DNA from: an uncultured Oscillospiraceae bacterium
GTDB taxonomy: Bacteria > Bacillota > Clostridia > Oscillospirales > Acutalibacteraceae
Assembly: GCA_900546785.1 (NCBI GenBank)
Contig: URED01000046.1
Coordinates: 1 to 13,357 of the forward strand
Length of the DNA stretch: 13,357 bases
Direction: 5' to 3'
How positions within the stretch are numbered: the stretch's first letter is position 1; every line of letters starts with the position of its first letter. A program made the translations under genes and the position numbers. Under the pieces are notes generated by a model. The model worked only from the letters and a program-made list of their open reading frames with translations. It did not search any database and was not told the DNA's origin. This document shows, one piece after another, positions 3,667 to 10,781 of the stretch.

Positions 3667-4998
3667 TTGAAAAGCAAATCAAGGTATAACGGCGAGGGAT
3701 CTTTCTATTTTGACAAAGCCAAAGAGCGTTATTACGGCGTTGTAACCGTAGGCTACACAGCGGATAATAAACCGATCCGTAAAAAGGTAAGCGATAAGGA
3801 TTTTAATGCAGCTCGCAAAAAATTCAAAGAATTAAAGGCGCAGATCGAGGCGGGTACATATGTTGATAAAGACGATAGCCTGCTGCAAGATGTTATATCT
3901 TCTTTAATTGAAAAGAACAAGCTGCTCAATCTGATTGGGCAGACGACCTATAACCGTGATCTCGGCACGCTGAAGCATATACAGCGTGATCCGATCGGCA
4001 AGATGCCGATTCAGTCTATAACGGACAGAGACGTACTTATCTTTTTAAATAAAAAACTTGACCTTTCTGATTCCTATCTTAGAAAGATCTGGCGGCAGTT
4101 GAATATGGCGTTCAACCATGCGGTAGCGGAGAATATCATAAACAGAAATCCGATGGCGCAGCTCCGGCGCCCAAAATCCAAAACACCCACTAAAAAGATC
4201 TATGCCTTAACCTTGCAGGAACAGAAAAAGCTTGTTGAAACACTTTCCGGTGCAGAGCGCTATAACAAATTCAGCCCCGTTCTGCGGCTGATGCTTTTAA
4301 CCGGTATGCGACCGGGTGAGGCGCTTGCGCTGGATAAGGACAAGGATTTGAACTTTAATTTCAAGCGGATCACTGTCCGCCGAACGATTACCAGAGACGC
4401 AGCAGATCGGTATGTGATAGGGGAGAGCACCAAAACAGAAAACGGTACCCGCACAATCGTCATGACGGATACCTGCTGCGACCTGCTTCATGAGATCCTT
4501 GCAAGCTGGGAGCCGAATCCAGACAATCTGCTTTTTTATGATAATGAACACGGCAATCTAATCAATCCGTGCCAGCTTAATAACGCTTTCAAGAGAATCG
4601 TAATAAAGTACGGCATTATTCCTTCGCACAAGGAATTTCAAAGACTTTCCACCTTTTCAAAAGCGCCGGCTTATCGAAAGTATTCTTTTTATGAAAAGCA
4701 GGGCGATGAGTATAAACACCTTGGTAAGGATGCACCGCAAGCGTGGGAAAGAAATTATAAAAGTTTTTTCCGGCTCGTGACGGTTCTCGATAAACCCGTA
4801 AGCCCTCATATGCTGCGGCATACATTCGCAACGCGCTGCATAGAAAGCGGAATGCCTGTTAAAGTGCTCTCCAAAATCCTCGGCCATGCCGACATTGAAA
4901 CGACCTTGAATACGTATTGCGACGTTTTTGAGAATTACGAGAATGATGCCATGCTGCAGGCGGAGAGCTATATGCAAAATATGTCTTTAACGGGCTGA
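3667..4998 (+). CDS. int: Tyrosine recombinase integrase (phage/ICE type), 443 aa
   Basis: It catalyses integration and excision at att sites. An arm-binding AP2-like N-terminus lies at residues 5-60 (GEGSFYFDKAKERYYGVVTV), a SAM-like core-binding domain at about 70-165, and the catalytic domain at about 175-440. Catalytic residues: R215 (TGMRPGEALAL), K256 (TKTENGTRTI), H381 and R384 (HMLRHTFATR), H407 (LGHADIETTL) and nucleophile Y417 (NTY). I choose TTG 3667 because GAAGGTG lies 6-7 nt before it; TTG 3652 and GTG 3658 in the same frame overlap the terminator or the Shine-Dalgarno. A segment of about 60 residues between K256 and the HxxR box (about 316-375) is longer than in the smallest family members but common in Firmicute integrases. 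The gene ends ~100 nt before a tRNA 3'-end fragment, as expected for an element inserted there. Confidence 0.95.
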   Translation: MKSKSRYNGEGSFYFDKAKERYYGVVTVGYTADNKPIRKKVSDKDFNAARKKFKELKAQIEAGTYVDKDDSLLQDVISSLIEKNKLLNLIGQTTYNRDLGTLKHIQRDPIGKMPIQSITDRDVLIFLNKKLDLSDSYLRKIWRQLNMAFNHAVAENIINRNPMAQLRRPKSKTPTKKIYALTLQEQKKLVETLSGAERYNKFSPVLRLMLLTGMRPGEALALDKDKDLNFNFKRITVRRTITRDAADRYVIGESTKTENGTRTIVMTDTCCDLLHEILASWEPNPDNLLFYDNEHGNLINPCQLNNAFKRIVIKYGIIPSHKEFQRLSTFSKAPAYRKYSFYEKQGDEYKHLGKDAPQAWERNYKSFFRLVTVLDKPVSPHMLRHTFATRCIESGMPVKVLSKILGHADIETTLNTYCDVFENYENDAMLQAESYMQNMSLTG

Positions 4999-5005
4999 TT
5001 TACGT

Positions 5006-5029
5006 CATTGCTCCCCGCATTGCTCCCCG
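5006..5029. repeat. Two tandem 12-bp repeats just after integrase (candidate arm-type sites)
   Basis: CATTGCTCCCCG occurs twice back to back (5006-5017, 5018-5029), 8 nt after the integrase stop and ~70 nt before the att core. Direct repeats at this position are typical arm sites for the integrase N-terminal domain or for an excisionase. Confidence 0.5.
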
Positions 5030-5100
5030 GTTTGATTTCAAATTTTAAAAATCCCTGATTTTAAGCCGTTTTTCAAGTGAATATGCTTTATTCTCATGTG

Positions 5101-5113
5101 GTCACTCCGACCA
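5101..5113 (+). other. attR core: 3' end of a tRNA gene (probably tRNA-Pro)
   Basis: GTCACTCCGACCA equals the last T-stem base(s), acceptor 3' strand, discriminator A and CCA of a tRNA. The rest of that tRNA is recognisable in nearby fragments: the reverse strand at 5161-5178 supplies TCGCAGGTTCAAATCCTG and 5267-5281 supplies the overlap CCTGTCACTCCGACC. The acceptor base G72 (pairing with C1) with A73 is typical of tRNA-Pro. Upstream of 5101 the sequence leaves the tRNA, so this is the host 3' remnant at the right junction. An intact tRNA would be rebuilt at the left end of the element. Confidence 0.75.
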
Positions 5114-5118
5114 AAAAT

Positions 5119-5150
5119 AAGGAATCTCTTGCCGAGATTCCTTCTTTTTT
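5119..5150 (+). terminator. Intrinsic terminator, originally of the tRNA gene
   Basis: AAGGAATCTC (5119-5128) and GAGATTCCTT (5134-5143) form a perfect 10-bp stem with a 5-nt loop, followed by C and seven Ts. It is 5 nt after the tRNA CCA end and also stops the integrase transcript. Confidence 0.9.
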
Positions 5151-5160
5151 TATAATTAAA

Positions 5161-5473
5161 CAGGATTTGAACCTGCGAGCGAGTTTCCGAGAGGCAAGCC
5201 CAAAAGGGCGCAGGCGATCGGGAGGAGCCTCCGGTGGAGGCTCCGATAATGAGCAGGAAAGGCAGACCTGTCACTCCGACCGCGTCGTCGCGGACTTTGT
5301 ATCGTTCGCGATGACTTTTGATTATTATATGAAGTCATCTCTCGCTTACGCCGTCGCTCCTCCTTTCCGCAAAAAGCTACGCACCGCCACTTGTTCAAAT
5401 ACAAATACTCTCGGCATTTTGCCGGTTTCATCCGCTTTTTGCGGCATCATATAAAAGGATTTGAACCTGCGAA
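5161..5473. repeat. Mosaic of tRNA-derived fragments in alternating orientation
   Basis: AGGATTTGAACCTGCGA, the reverse complement of a tRNA T-arm, occurs exactly at 5162-5178 and 5456-5472 (294 nt apart). Between them CCTGTCACTCCGACC, the forward 3' end of the same tRNA, lies at 5267-5281, and a perfect 9-bp hairpin lies at 5224-5244 (GGAGCCTCC/GGAGGCTCC, loop GGT). No piece is flanked by acceptor and anticodon arms, so none is a functional tRNA. The stretch 5161-5473 has no credible gene. It may be scars of earlier insertions at the tRNA or a dispersed intergenic repeat family. Confidence 0.65.
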
Positions 5474-5481
5474 CACAAAAC

Positions 5482-5527
5482 AAAGCTCCGCTCAGACAAA
5501 ACCGTTTGAGCGGAGCTTTCCGTTTTA
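5482..5527. terminator. Strong bidirectional terminator downstream of CHAP gene
   Basis: AAAGCTCCGCTCA (5482-5494) pairs perfectly with TGAGCGGAGCTTT (5507-5519) over 13 bp. The rightward strand continues CCGTTTTATTTT and the leftward strand reads GTTTTGTG. It lies 29 nt beyond the stop of the leftward CHAP gene. Confidence 0.85.
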
Positions 5528-5548
5528 TTTTGGAAAAGATTTATATAA

Positions 5549-7711
5549 TTAATTATACTTCGGTGTGGCGTATCCTATAATGCCATAGCTGCTTACGGAA
5601 TACGTCTGCCTTTTTACTACGTCTCTTGAATTGCCTTCTATGGTGTAGACCTTGCCGTTTTCGCACCTTTCAACGATTCCGATATGGTGGGCATAGCTGT
5701 AGCCCCAGTTGAAGAAAATCAGATCGCCGGGCTTCGGCGTGTAGCTGCCCCTCTTTTTGAAGAGACCCCTATCCTGATACCATTCAAGGGTATCCTGCGG
5801 CTGCTGGTAAAGCGGCACTGCGCCGGATTTATAATAACCGCATTCATTTGCGCACCATGTTACAAAAATATTGCACCATGCCACTCTGCTGCTGTAGCCC
5901 GCCCAGGACCAGTATTTTTTGCCTCCTGAATATCCGAGCTGGCTTTCGGCAACGTCAACGATTTCATTGCGCAGCGTTTGGGCGGAAGCGGTACTGCTCC
6001 AGTTGGAGTAATAATTCACACCGTCTATCGTTTTATATGTTCTAACCCTTACGTAATACTTTGTGCTGTCGCTCAGGCCGGTGATGCTTGCGGAATTTTT
6101 AGTAGCGGGCGATACAGTCACCGTTTTTACGCTTCTGAAATCGGAATACGCGCTGCACTGAACCTGATAACCGTTTGTTTGATCGGTCATCGTGCTCCAG
6201 GAGGCATTGACGATCCTTCTGCCGCCGGAGGCCTTTACGGAAGAATCGCTGACGCCTTTCGGGCCGATGGTAAAGCTCAGCGTTTTGCTGCCTCTGTAGT
6301 TGCCGATAAGCGTTACGGTTACGGAATAAGTGCCTATTTCTATTCTTTCACCGTTATATTTTACGGTGTAATCCTCGTTTAATTTAAGCGTGTTGCCTTT
6401 GCTGTCTTTTACGGTAAGACCTGGGCCAAGAGGACTGCCGGTGTATTCATAATTTGTATAGTTGAGTTTAACGCTAAAGACATTTTCCGTTATGGTGAAG
6501 TTTTTTTCAATTGTTCCATAATAACTGCCCTTGAGCGTGATCTTTACGGAATAAGTACCCGGTTCGATCCTGCCGCTGCTGTACTGATAAGTATAATCCT
6601 TATTTTTGGTAAGTACTTTGCCGCTGCTGTCCGTAACGGTAAATCCGGGGCCGAGCGGCTTTCCGGCATATACATAGCTTGTTCTGTTGAGCTTAACATT
6701 TACTTTGCTGTCCGTTATGGTGTACTCTTTTGTGATCGGTTCATAATAGCGGTAATCGCCGGCAAAAGTGATCGTTACGGAATACGTTCCGGGCAGTATT
6801 CTTGTGCCGTTATATTTTAAGGTGTAATCCTTGTTGCGTACCAGCGTATTGCCACGGCTGTCCGTAACGGTGAGTCCGGGCCCGAGCGGCTTGCCCGCAT
6901 ATTCATAGCTGGTTCTGTTGAGTTTAACGTTGATCTTGTTTTCCGTGATCTCAAAGTATTTTACAATCTTGCCGTAGTAGTTGCCTTTGAGGGTAATGGT
7001 AACATAATACGTGCCCGGCTCGATCCTGCCGGCGCTGTATTGGTAAGTGTAATCCACATTTTTGATGAGCACCCTGCCGTTGCTGTCCGTAACGGTGAAG
7101 CCCGGCCCAAGCGGTATTCCGGCATATACATAGCTGGTTCTGTTGAGTTTAACATTTACTTTGCTGTCCGTAATCTCAAAGTATTTTACGATCTTGCCGT
7201 AGTAATCGCCTTTGAGGGTGATGGTGACGTAATAGGTACCCGGCTTGATTCTGCCGCTGCTGTACTGATAGGTGTAGTCAACATTTTTTTGCAAAACCTT
7301 ACCGTTGCTGTCCGTAACGGTAAAGCCGGGGCCGAGCGGCTTGCCGGCGTACTCATAGCTTGTATAGTTGAGTTTAACATTTACCTTGCTGTCGGTAATG
7401 TCAAACTCCTTTGTAACAGATTCCGTTCCCTCATATTCGCCTATGAATGATACGGTTACCGAATATGTACCGGGCTGGATCCTTTCACCGTTGTACTTGA
7501 CGGTATAATCCTCGTTGTAGGTAAGGAGATCTGCGTTTTCATCATATACCTTAACGCCGGGGCCGAGGGGAGAGCCTGTATATTCATAGCTTGTGTAATT
7601 CAGTTTTACATCCGGTGCTATGGTTTTTGCACTTGCTTGCATTCCGGTAAAAGTCATAATCACGGAAAGCGCCGCAATAGCGCAAAGCAATGAAATGATC
7701 TTTCTTTTCAT
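5549..7711 (-). CDS. Secreted six-repeat, FN3- and CHAP-domain cell-wall hydrolase-like protein, 720 aa
   Basis: ATG 7711 has AAGGGAG about 7-9 nt upstream and opens a clear signal peptide (MKRKIISLLCAIAALSVIMT, cleavage likely after ASA at residue 28). Residues 35-483 are six repeats of 75-77 aa starting VKLNxTSY at 35, 112, 187, 262, 339 and 414, each with PLGPG, a DYTxxY and a PGTYxVT strand; this is an all-beta Ig-like pattern. An FN3 domain follows (about 486-580), then a C-terminal CHAP domain (582-720) with catalytic C613 (VAWCNIFVTWC), H676 (AHHIGIVE) and E692/N694 (IEGN). CHAP enzymes cleave peptidoglycan as amidases or endopeptidases. Unlike phage lysins it is exported by its own signal and lies on the host side of attR. 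The repeats have no known ligand here. It is divergent from the glycosyltransferase gene. Confidence 0.9.
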   Translation of the reverse strand: MKRKIISLLCAIAALSVIMTFTGMQASAKTIAPDVKLNYTSYEYTGSPLGPGVKVYDENADLLTYNEDYTVKYNGERIQPGTYSVTVSFIGEYEGTESVTKEFDITDSKVNVKLNYTSYEYAGKPLGPGFTVTDSNGKVLQKNVDYTYQYSSGRIKPGTYYVTITLKGDYYGKIVKYFEITDSKVNVKLNRTSYVYAGIPLGPGFTVTDSNGRVLIKNVDYTYQYSAGRIEPGTYYVTITLKGNYYGKIVKYFEITENKINVKLNRTSYEYAGKPLGPGLTVTDSRGNTLVRNKDYTLKYNGTRILPGTYSVTITFAGDYRYYEPITKEYTITDSKVNVKLNRTSYVYAGKPLGPGFTVTDSSGKVLTKNKDYTYQYSSGRIEPGTYSVKITLKGSYYGTIEKNFTITENVFSVKLNYTNYEYTGSPLGPGLTVKDSKGNTLKLNEDYTVKYNGERIEIGTYSVTVTLIGNYRGSKTLSFTIGPKGVSDSSVKASGGRRIVNASWSTMTDQTNGYQVQCSAYSDFRSVKTVTVSPATKNSASITGLSDSTKYYVRVRTYKTIDGVNYYSNWSSTASAQTLRNEIVDVAESQLGYSGGKKYWSWAGYSSRVAWCNIFVTWCANECGYYKSGAVPLYQQPQDTLEWYQDRGLFKKRGSYTPKPGDLIFFNWGYSYAHHIGIVERCENGKVYTIEGNSRDVVKRQTYSVSSYGIIGYATPKYN
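6263..7609 (-). repeat. Six tandem ~225-bp coding repeats
   Basis: The period is 225-231 bp, with long near-identical blocks (for example CTGTCCGTAACGGT and the PLGPGF-coding block recur). Repeats 2 and 3 are the most alike, and repeats 1 and 6 share YTGSPLGPG and NGERI, which sets the outer units apart from the inner ones. Unequal crossing-over is expected to change copy number, and short-read assemblies may collapse it. Confidence 0.9.
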
Positions 7712-7750
7712 TTTACCACTCCCTTGTAGAATATAATAAAATACTTTATT

Positions 7751-7779
7751 ATTATAGTACAAACCTATTTCAAAATCAA
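7751..7779 (-). promoter_or_regulatory. Sigma-A promoter of CHAP gene
   Basis: On the minus strand TTGATT (7779-7774), a 17-nt spacer and TATAAT (7756-7751) precede the gene. The start is near 7744, giving a ~33-nt leader with the Shine-Dalgarno. Confidence 0.75.
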
Positions 7780-7873
7780 CTTATTATGTCTTATGTCAGG
7801 AAAAATGTTCCGAAAACAAAAAATATTGTGCTGCTAATGCTGTCTGCAAGCGTGATTGACAATATTGTGATAA

Positions 7874-7902
7874 TTGACATAAAACGGTTTAAGTATTATA
7901 AT
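7874..7902 (+). promoter_or_regulatory. Consensus sigma-A promoter of glycosyltransferase gene
   Basis: TTGACA (7874-7879), a 17-nt spacer and TATAAT (7897-7902) match consensus fully. A second TTGACA starts 18 nt upstream (7856-7861), overlapping the palindrome ACAATATTGT (7859-7868), a possible operator. The 7712-8046 gap holds only these two divergent promoters and the leader. Confidence 0.85.
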
Positions 7903-7908
7903 TTATAC

Positions 7909-8046
7909 GGAGAATGCTATAGCAGATGGAGTCACACCCGATATGCTGTAAATTCGCCTGTGCGGCAGCTTTTCACTTTTTCGCCGCTGGTGGGTGTCGG
8001 TTATAGTTAAACATGAAATCATGCGAGGAAGAAAAGGAAGATCATT
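7909..8046 (+). other. Long leader (~138 nt) of glycosyltransferase transcript
   Basis: The predicted leader is unusually long compared with the ~15-40 nt of other genes here. ACACCC (about 7934) can pair with GGGTGT (about 7993) across a GC-rich stretch, but I see no riboswitch consensus or terminator. A stem-loop control element is possible. The Shine-Dalgarno AAAGGAAG ends 6 nt before ATG 8047. Confidence 0.35.
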
Positions 8047-10200
8047 ATGGCAAAGGTTTCGATTATCGTTCCTGTATACAATGCTCAAAAATATTTAAGC
8101 CAGTGTTTGGACAGCCTTTTGAACCAAACGCTTAAAGAAACGGAGATCATCTGCGTGGATGACGGCTCTGCGGACGATTCTGTTGATATCATAAATCAGT
8201 ATTCTTCGAAGGACAGGCGGGTCAAGCTTATTCGCCAAAAGAATTCCTATGCCGGCGTTGCAAGAAACAACGGTCTTAAGCAGGCTGCCGGAGAATATGT
8301 TGTTTTTGTTGATGCGGATGATTTTTTTGAAAGAGATATGCTTCGCTCCATGTATGCGCAGGCCAAGAAAGACAATGCGGAGATATGTCTTTGCTCCGGC
8401 AGGATCTTTAATGAGGCAACCGGTGAATACAAAGCGGCAAACCATTATCTTAACGTAAATTATCTGCCGCAGGAAACGCCGTTTTCCGCGAAGGATGTTT
8501 CAAAAAGGGTGTTTAATTTCGTTTCGCCCGGCCCGTGGACAAAACTGTTCAAAAGGGATTATGTTATAAAAAATGGCTTTCAGTTCCAGGCTACCAAAAA
8601 AACGAACGATCTTTTCTTTGTATACTGCGCGCTTGCCTGCGCACACTCCATCACATATGTAAATGAGCAGTTTGTAAATTACAGAACAGGGAACGTTCAG
8701 AGTCTGCAGGGAAAAACAAAAGAACTGAACACAGATTTTTACACGGCGCTTTTTGCACTAAAAAAAGAACTGCAAAGCAGGGGCGTGTTCGCCGAATTTG
8801 AACAGAGCTTTGTAAACAGAGCGCTGAGTACCGGCCTTTACGCGCTTGATAGGGCGGATACAAAAGAAAACTATATTGTTTTGGCAGATAAGCTGCGCGA
8901 ATCATATTTTTACAGGCTCGGCGTGCTTGGTCATTCACGCGGGTATTTTTATAATAAAAATGATTTTGATAAATTACTGGATCTGATGCAAAAAAGTTCT
9001 GAAGAACTGTGGAATCAAAAGAATGACGAGGAAAAGGAGAAAAAAAAGCCAAAACCCGGATTTGATTTCGGCAAATGGCAGCCCCCGGCAGAGATCTGCG
9101 CAGACGGCAATATAAAAGTTTCCGTTATAATACCGGTCTACAACGTAGAAACGTATTTGGAAGAATGCGTGGATTCCGTTACAAATAATTCGCTAAAGGA
9201 TATAGAGATCATTTGTGTTGACGACGGCTCTACGGACGGTTCTTTGCAGATTCTTAAAAAGCTTGCGGAAAAAGACAACAGAATAAAGATCATATCAAAA
9301 GAAAACGGCGGCCTTTCCTCCGCAAGAAATGCCGGGTTGAAAGCTGCCGCAGGCGAATATGTTCTGTTCCTTGACAGCGATGATTACATTGAGCCCAGAG
9401 CGCTTGAATATCTTTACAGTGAAGCCAAGGCAGCTGATCTGGATCAGCTGTTTTTCAGTGCAAGGCCGTTTTATGAAAATGCCGACTCTGTGGATATCCA
9501 TGTTGACTATACAAGAAAGGCGAAATACAACGGCGTTATGACCGGCAGGGAAATGTTTGTTATCATGAGCGAAAATGCGGATTTCAAACCGTCCGCCTGC
9601 CTTCAGATGAACAAAAGGGCATTCCTTGCCAAAAACGGTATTACGTTTATAGAAGGTATCATTCACGAGGATAATCCGTTCACTGTATTGTGCCTGTTTT
9701 TCTCTGAACGTGTGCGCTATGATGATATTGACCTTTATAACAGGCGCTTGCGGGAAAATTCAATCATGACAGGTTCTGCGGGCATAAAAAGTTCTTACAA
9801 TTATTATCTTGTAATAAAAAATATTGAGCGTATCGCGCAGGAAAACCGTTTTGCCGAAGATGCTGCCTTTTATGCGGCGCTTAAGGCGCAGCTGAAAAGG
9901 ATATCTGCTTCAAGCGCCGATTCTCTGCTGCATGCAACGCAGGAAGAGATTGTTGCCTTTATGGCGGGCCTTGATGAAGCAACGGCGATAGATTATTACT
10001 GTATGATACAAGTGGTTTCGGAACTGAGAGAATCGAACAGGGTTCTAAGCCGCATTGCAAGGCACTCTAAAGAAAAAGAACTCATGAATGGATATAAGGA
10101 AAAATGCCGCGAGGCGGAGCTTAAGGCAGGAACTGCCGGCGGCTTGGGAAAGAACTTCCTTGGCAGGGTGAAGCGGCTCGTTAAAAGAATCGTTAAATAA
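8047..10200 (+). CDS. Tandem family-2 glycosyltransferase (two GT2 domains), 717 aa
   Basis: GT-A fold transferases use nucleotide sugars to build surface polysaccharide, teichoic acid or glycan chains at the cytoplasmic membrane face. Domain 1 begins VSIIVPVYNAQKYL (residues 4-17) with D38-D39 and the metal site D89-A90-D91. Domain 2 begins VSVIIPVYNVETYL (358-371) with D392-D393 and D443-S444-D445. The acceptor-side ED motif is intact in domain 2 (H540-E541-D542) but reads T-N187-D188 in domain 1. A Lys/Glu-rich linker (327-338) separates the halves. The C-terminus (about 703-717, FLGRVKRLVKRIVK) is a basic amphipathic helix that probably docks on the membrane; there is no transmembrane segment. 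No polysaccharide operon genes flank it, and it is monocistronic between a consensus promoter and a strong terminator. The sugar and acceptor are unknown. Confidence 0.9.
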   Translation: MAKVSIIVPVYNAQKYLSQCLDSLLNQTLKETEIICVDDGSADDSVDIINQYSSKDRRVKLIRQKNSYAGVARNNGLKQAAGEYVVFVDADDFFERDMLRSMYAQAKKDNAEICLCSGRIFNEATGEYKAANHYLNVNYLPQETPFSAKDVSKRVFNFVSPGPWTKLFKRDYVIKNGFQFQATKKTNDLFFVYCALACAHSITYVNEQFVNYRTGNVQSLQGKTKELNTDFYTALFALKKELQSRGVFAEFEQSFVNRALSTGLYALDRADTKENYIVLADKLRESYFYRLGVLGHSRGYFYNKNDFDKLLDLMQKSSEELWNQKNDEEKEKKKPKPGFDFGKWQPPAEICADGNIKVSVIIPVYNVETYLEECVDSVTNNSLKDIEIICVDDGSTDGSLQILKKLAEKDNRIKIISKENGGLSSARNAGLKAAAGEYVLFLDSDDYIEPRALEYLYSEAKAADLDQLFFSARPFYENADSVDIHVDYTRKAKYNGVMTGREMFVIMSENADFKPSACLQMNKRAFLAKNGITFIEGIIHEDNPFTVLCLFFSERVRYDDIDLYNRRLRENSIMTGSAGIKSSYNYYLVIKNIERIAQENRFAEDAAFYAALKAQLKRISASSADSLLHATQEEIVAFMAGLDEATAIDYYCMIQVVSELRESNRVLSRIARHSKEKELMNGYKEKCREAELKAGTAGGLGKNFLGRVKRLVKRIVK

Positions 10201-10235
10201 CGGGATATATATCGGCATATATGCGTATAAAGAAC

Positions 10236-10277
10236 GCCCCCTTGGTGCAAAATGATATGCACCAAGGGGGCATTTTT
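10236..10277. terminator. Strong terminator between convergent genes
   Basis: GCCCCCTTGGTGCA (10236-10249) pairs perfectly with TGCACCAAGGGGGC (10258-10271), a 14-bp stem with an 8-nt loop, followed by ATTTTT. It ends the glycosyltransferase transcript and, less ideally (GTTCTTT), the leftward sigma-factor transcript. Confidence 0.9.
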
Positions 10278-10301
10278 ATGAAACCGGCAGATCAGAATCG
10301 T

Positions 10302-10778
10302 TTAATCTGCGGCAGAAATAAGCTTTTTCCTTATTTTTTGCAGGCGCGTGCGCGCGGCGGAGGCGCTTATCCCAAACGCTTTGCCGATCTCTGCGCTCGT
10401 ACAGCCCTGCACGCGCATGAGCAGCAGCTCCTGCTCCTTTATGCTCAAAGCATGAATGGAAAGCCTTGTTTCCAGCGCCTCAAACTGCCCGTCAGGGGCA
10501 GGGATCTCAACAAAATCATACAGCGGCAATGTTTCAAGCAGGCGCGCGGTGCTTCTGTACCTGTCCGCGCGCACGTTTTTAGCGATCCGGTATACAAGCG
10601 CGCCGCCGTTTCTTACGCCGTGTGCGCGCGGCAGCCATGCCCAAAGCTGCAGAAAGCTCTGCTGGGTCAGATCTTCCGAATCCTCAACGGAAAAATCCTG
10701 CCTGAAAAAGCGAAATATTTTTTTGTAATATTTCTCATAGATCTCGCCGAACAGCGCGGCGATATTCTCCTCTTTCAT
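10302..10778 (-). CDS. ECF-like sigma-70 family RNA polymerase sigma factor, 158 aa
   Basis: Region sigma-2 covers residues 8-75 (FGEIYEKYYKKIFRFFR, then DSEDLTQQSFLQLWAWL, where DLTQ is the usual 2.1/2.2 signature and the tryptophans follow). Sigma-4 covers about 107-154, with LSIKEQELLLMRVQGCTSAEIG and a recognition helix around SASAARTRLQKIRKKL. There is no sigma-1 or sigma-3 domain. ATG 10778 has no Shine-Dalgarno and lies 3 nt after the stop of the preceding gene, so its synthesis is probably coupled to that gene. ECF factors are normally encoded with an anti-sigma factor, but no membrane-spanning or zinc anti-sigma is seen next to it. The upstream partner is therefore the candidate regulator or co-regulated target. 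Target genes are unknown. Confidence 0.85.
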   Translation of the reverse strand: MKEENIAALFGEIYEKYYKKIFRFFRQDFSVEDSEDLTQQSFLQLWAWLPRAHGVRNGGALVYRIAKNVRADRYRSTARLLETLPLYDFVEIPAPDGQFEALETRLSIHALSIKEQELLLMRVQGCTSAEIGKAFGISASAARTRLQKIRKKLISAAD

Positions 10779-10781
10779 AGT

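Larger units (their letters stand above)
1..5113. mobile_element. Right end of an integrated phage-like/integrative element (left end outside window)
   Basis: The region has the usual lysogeny-end layout: a leftward early operon of tiny genes, a divergent CI-like repressor with shared operators, a cargo gene, and a tyrosine integrase closest to the boundary. The right boundary is set by a 13-nt tRNA 3'-end fragment at 5101-5113. Nothing in the window shows capsid, tail, portal, relaxase or replication genes, so prophage, phage satellite and integrative mobilizable element cannot be told apart. A markedly AT-rich stretch (about 1735-2560) covers the control region. The left end, which should carry the intact tRNA, lies before position 1. 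Confidence 0.8.

Noticed and set aside
5161..5178. Possible minus-strand tRNA gene
   Set aside because: Only the T-arm is present. The sequence after it is not an acceptor strand with CCA and no D-arm or anticodon arm can be placed upstream.
5156..5431. Minus-strand 91-codon ORF ending in LAGSNPV-like residues
   Set aside because: Its C-terminus is a translation of the tRNA T-arm fragment and the rest covers the hairpin and repeat DNA; it has no ribosome-binding site and its composition is not protein-like.
6263..7609. CRISPR-like periodic repeats
   Set aside because: The period is about 225 bp, in frame, and codes for protein domains; there are no short repeats with unique spacers.
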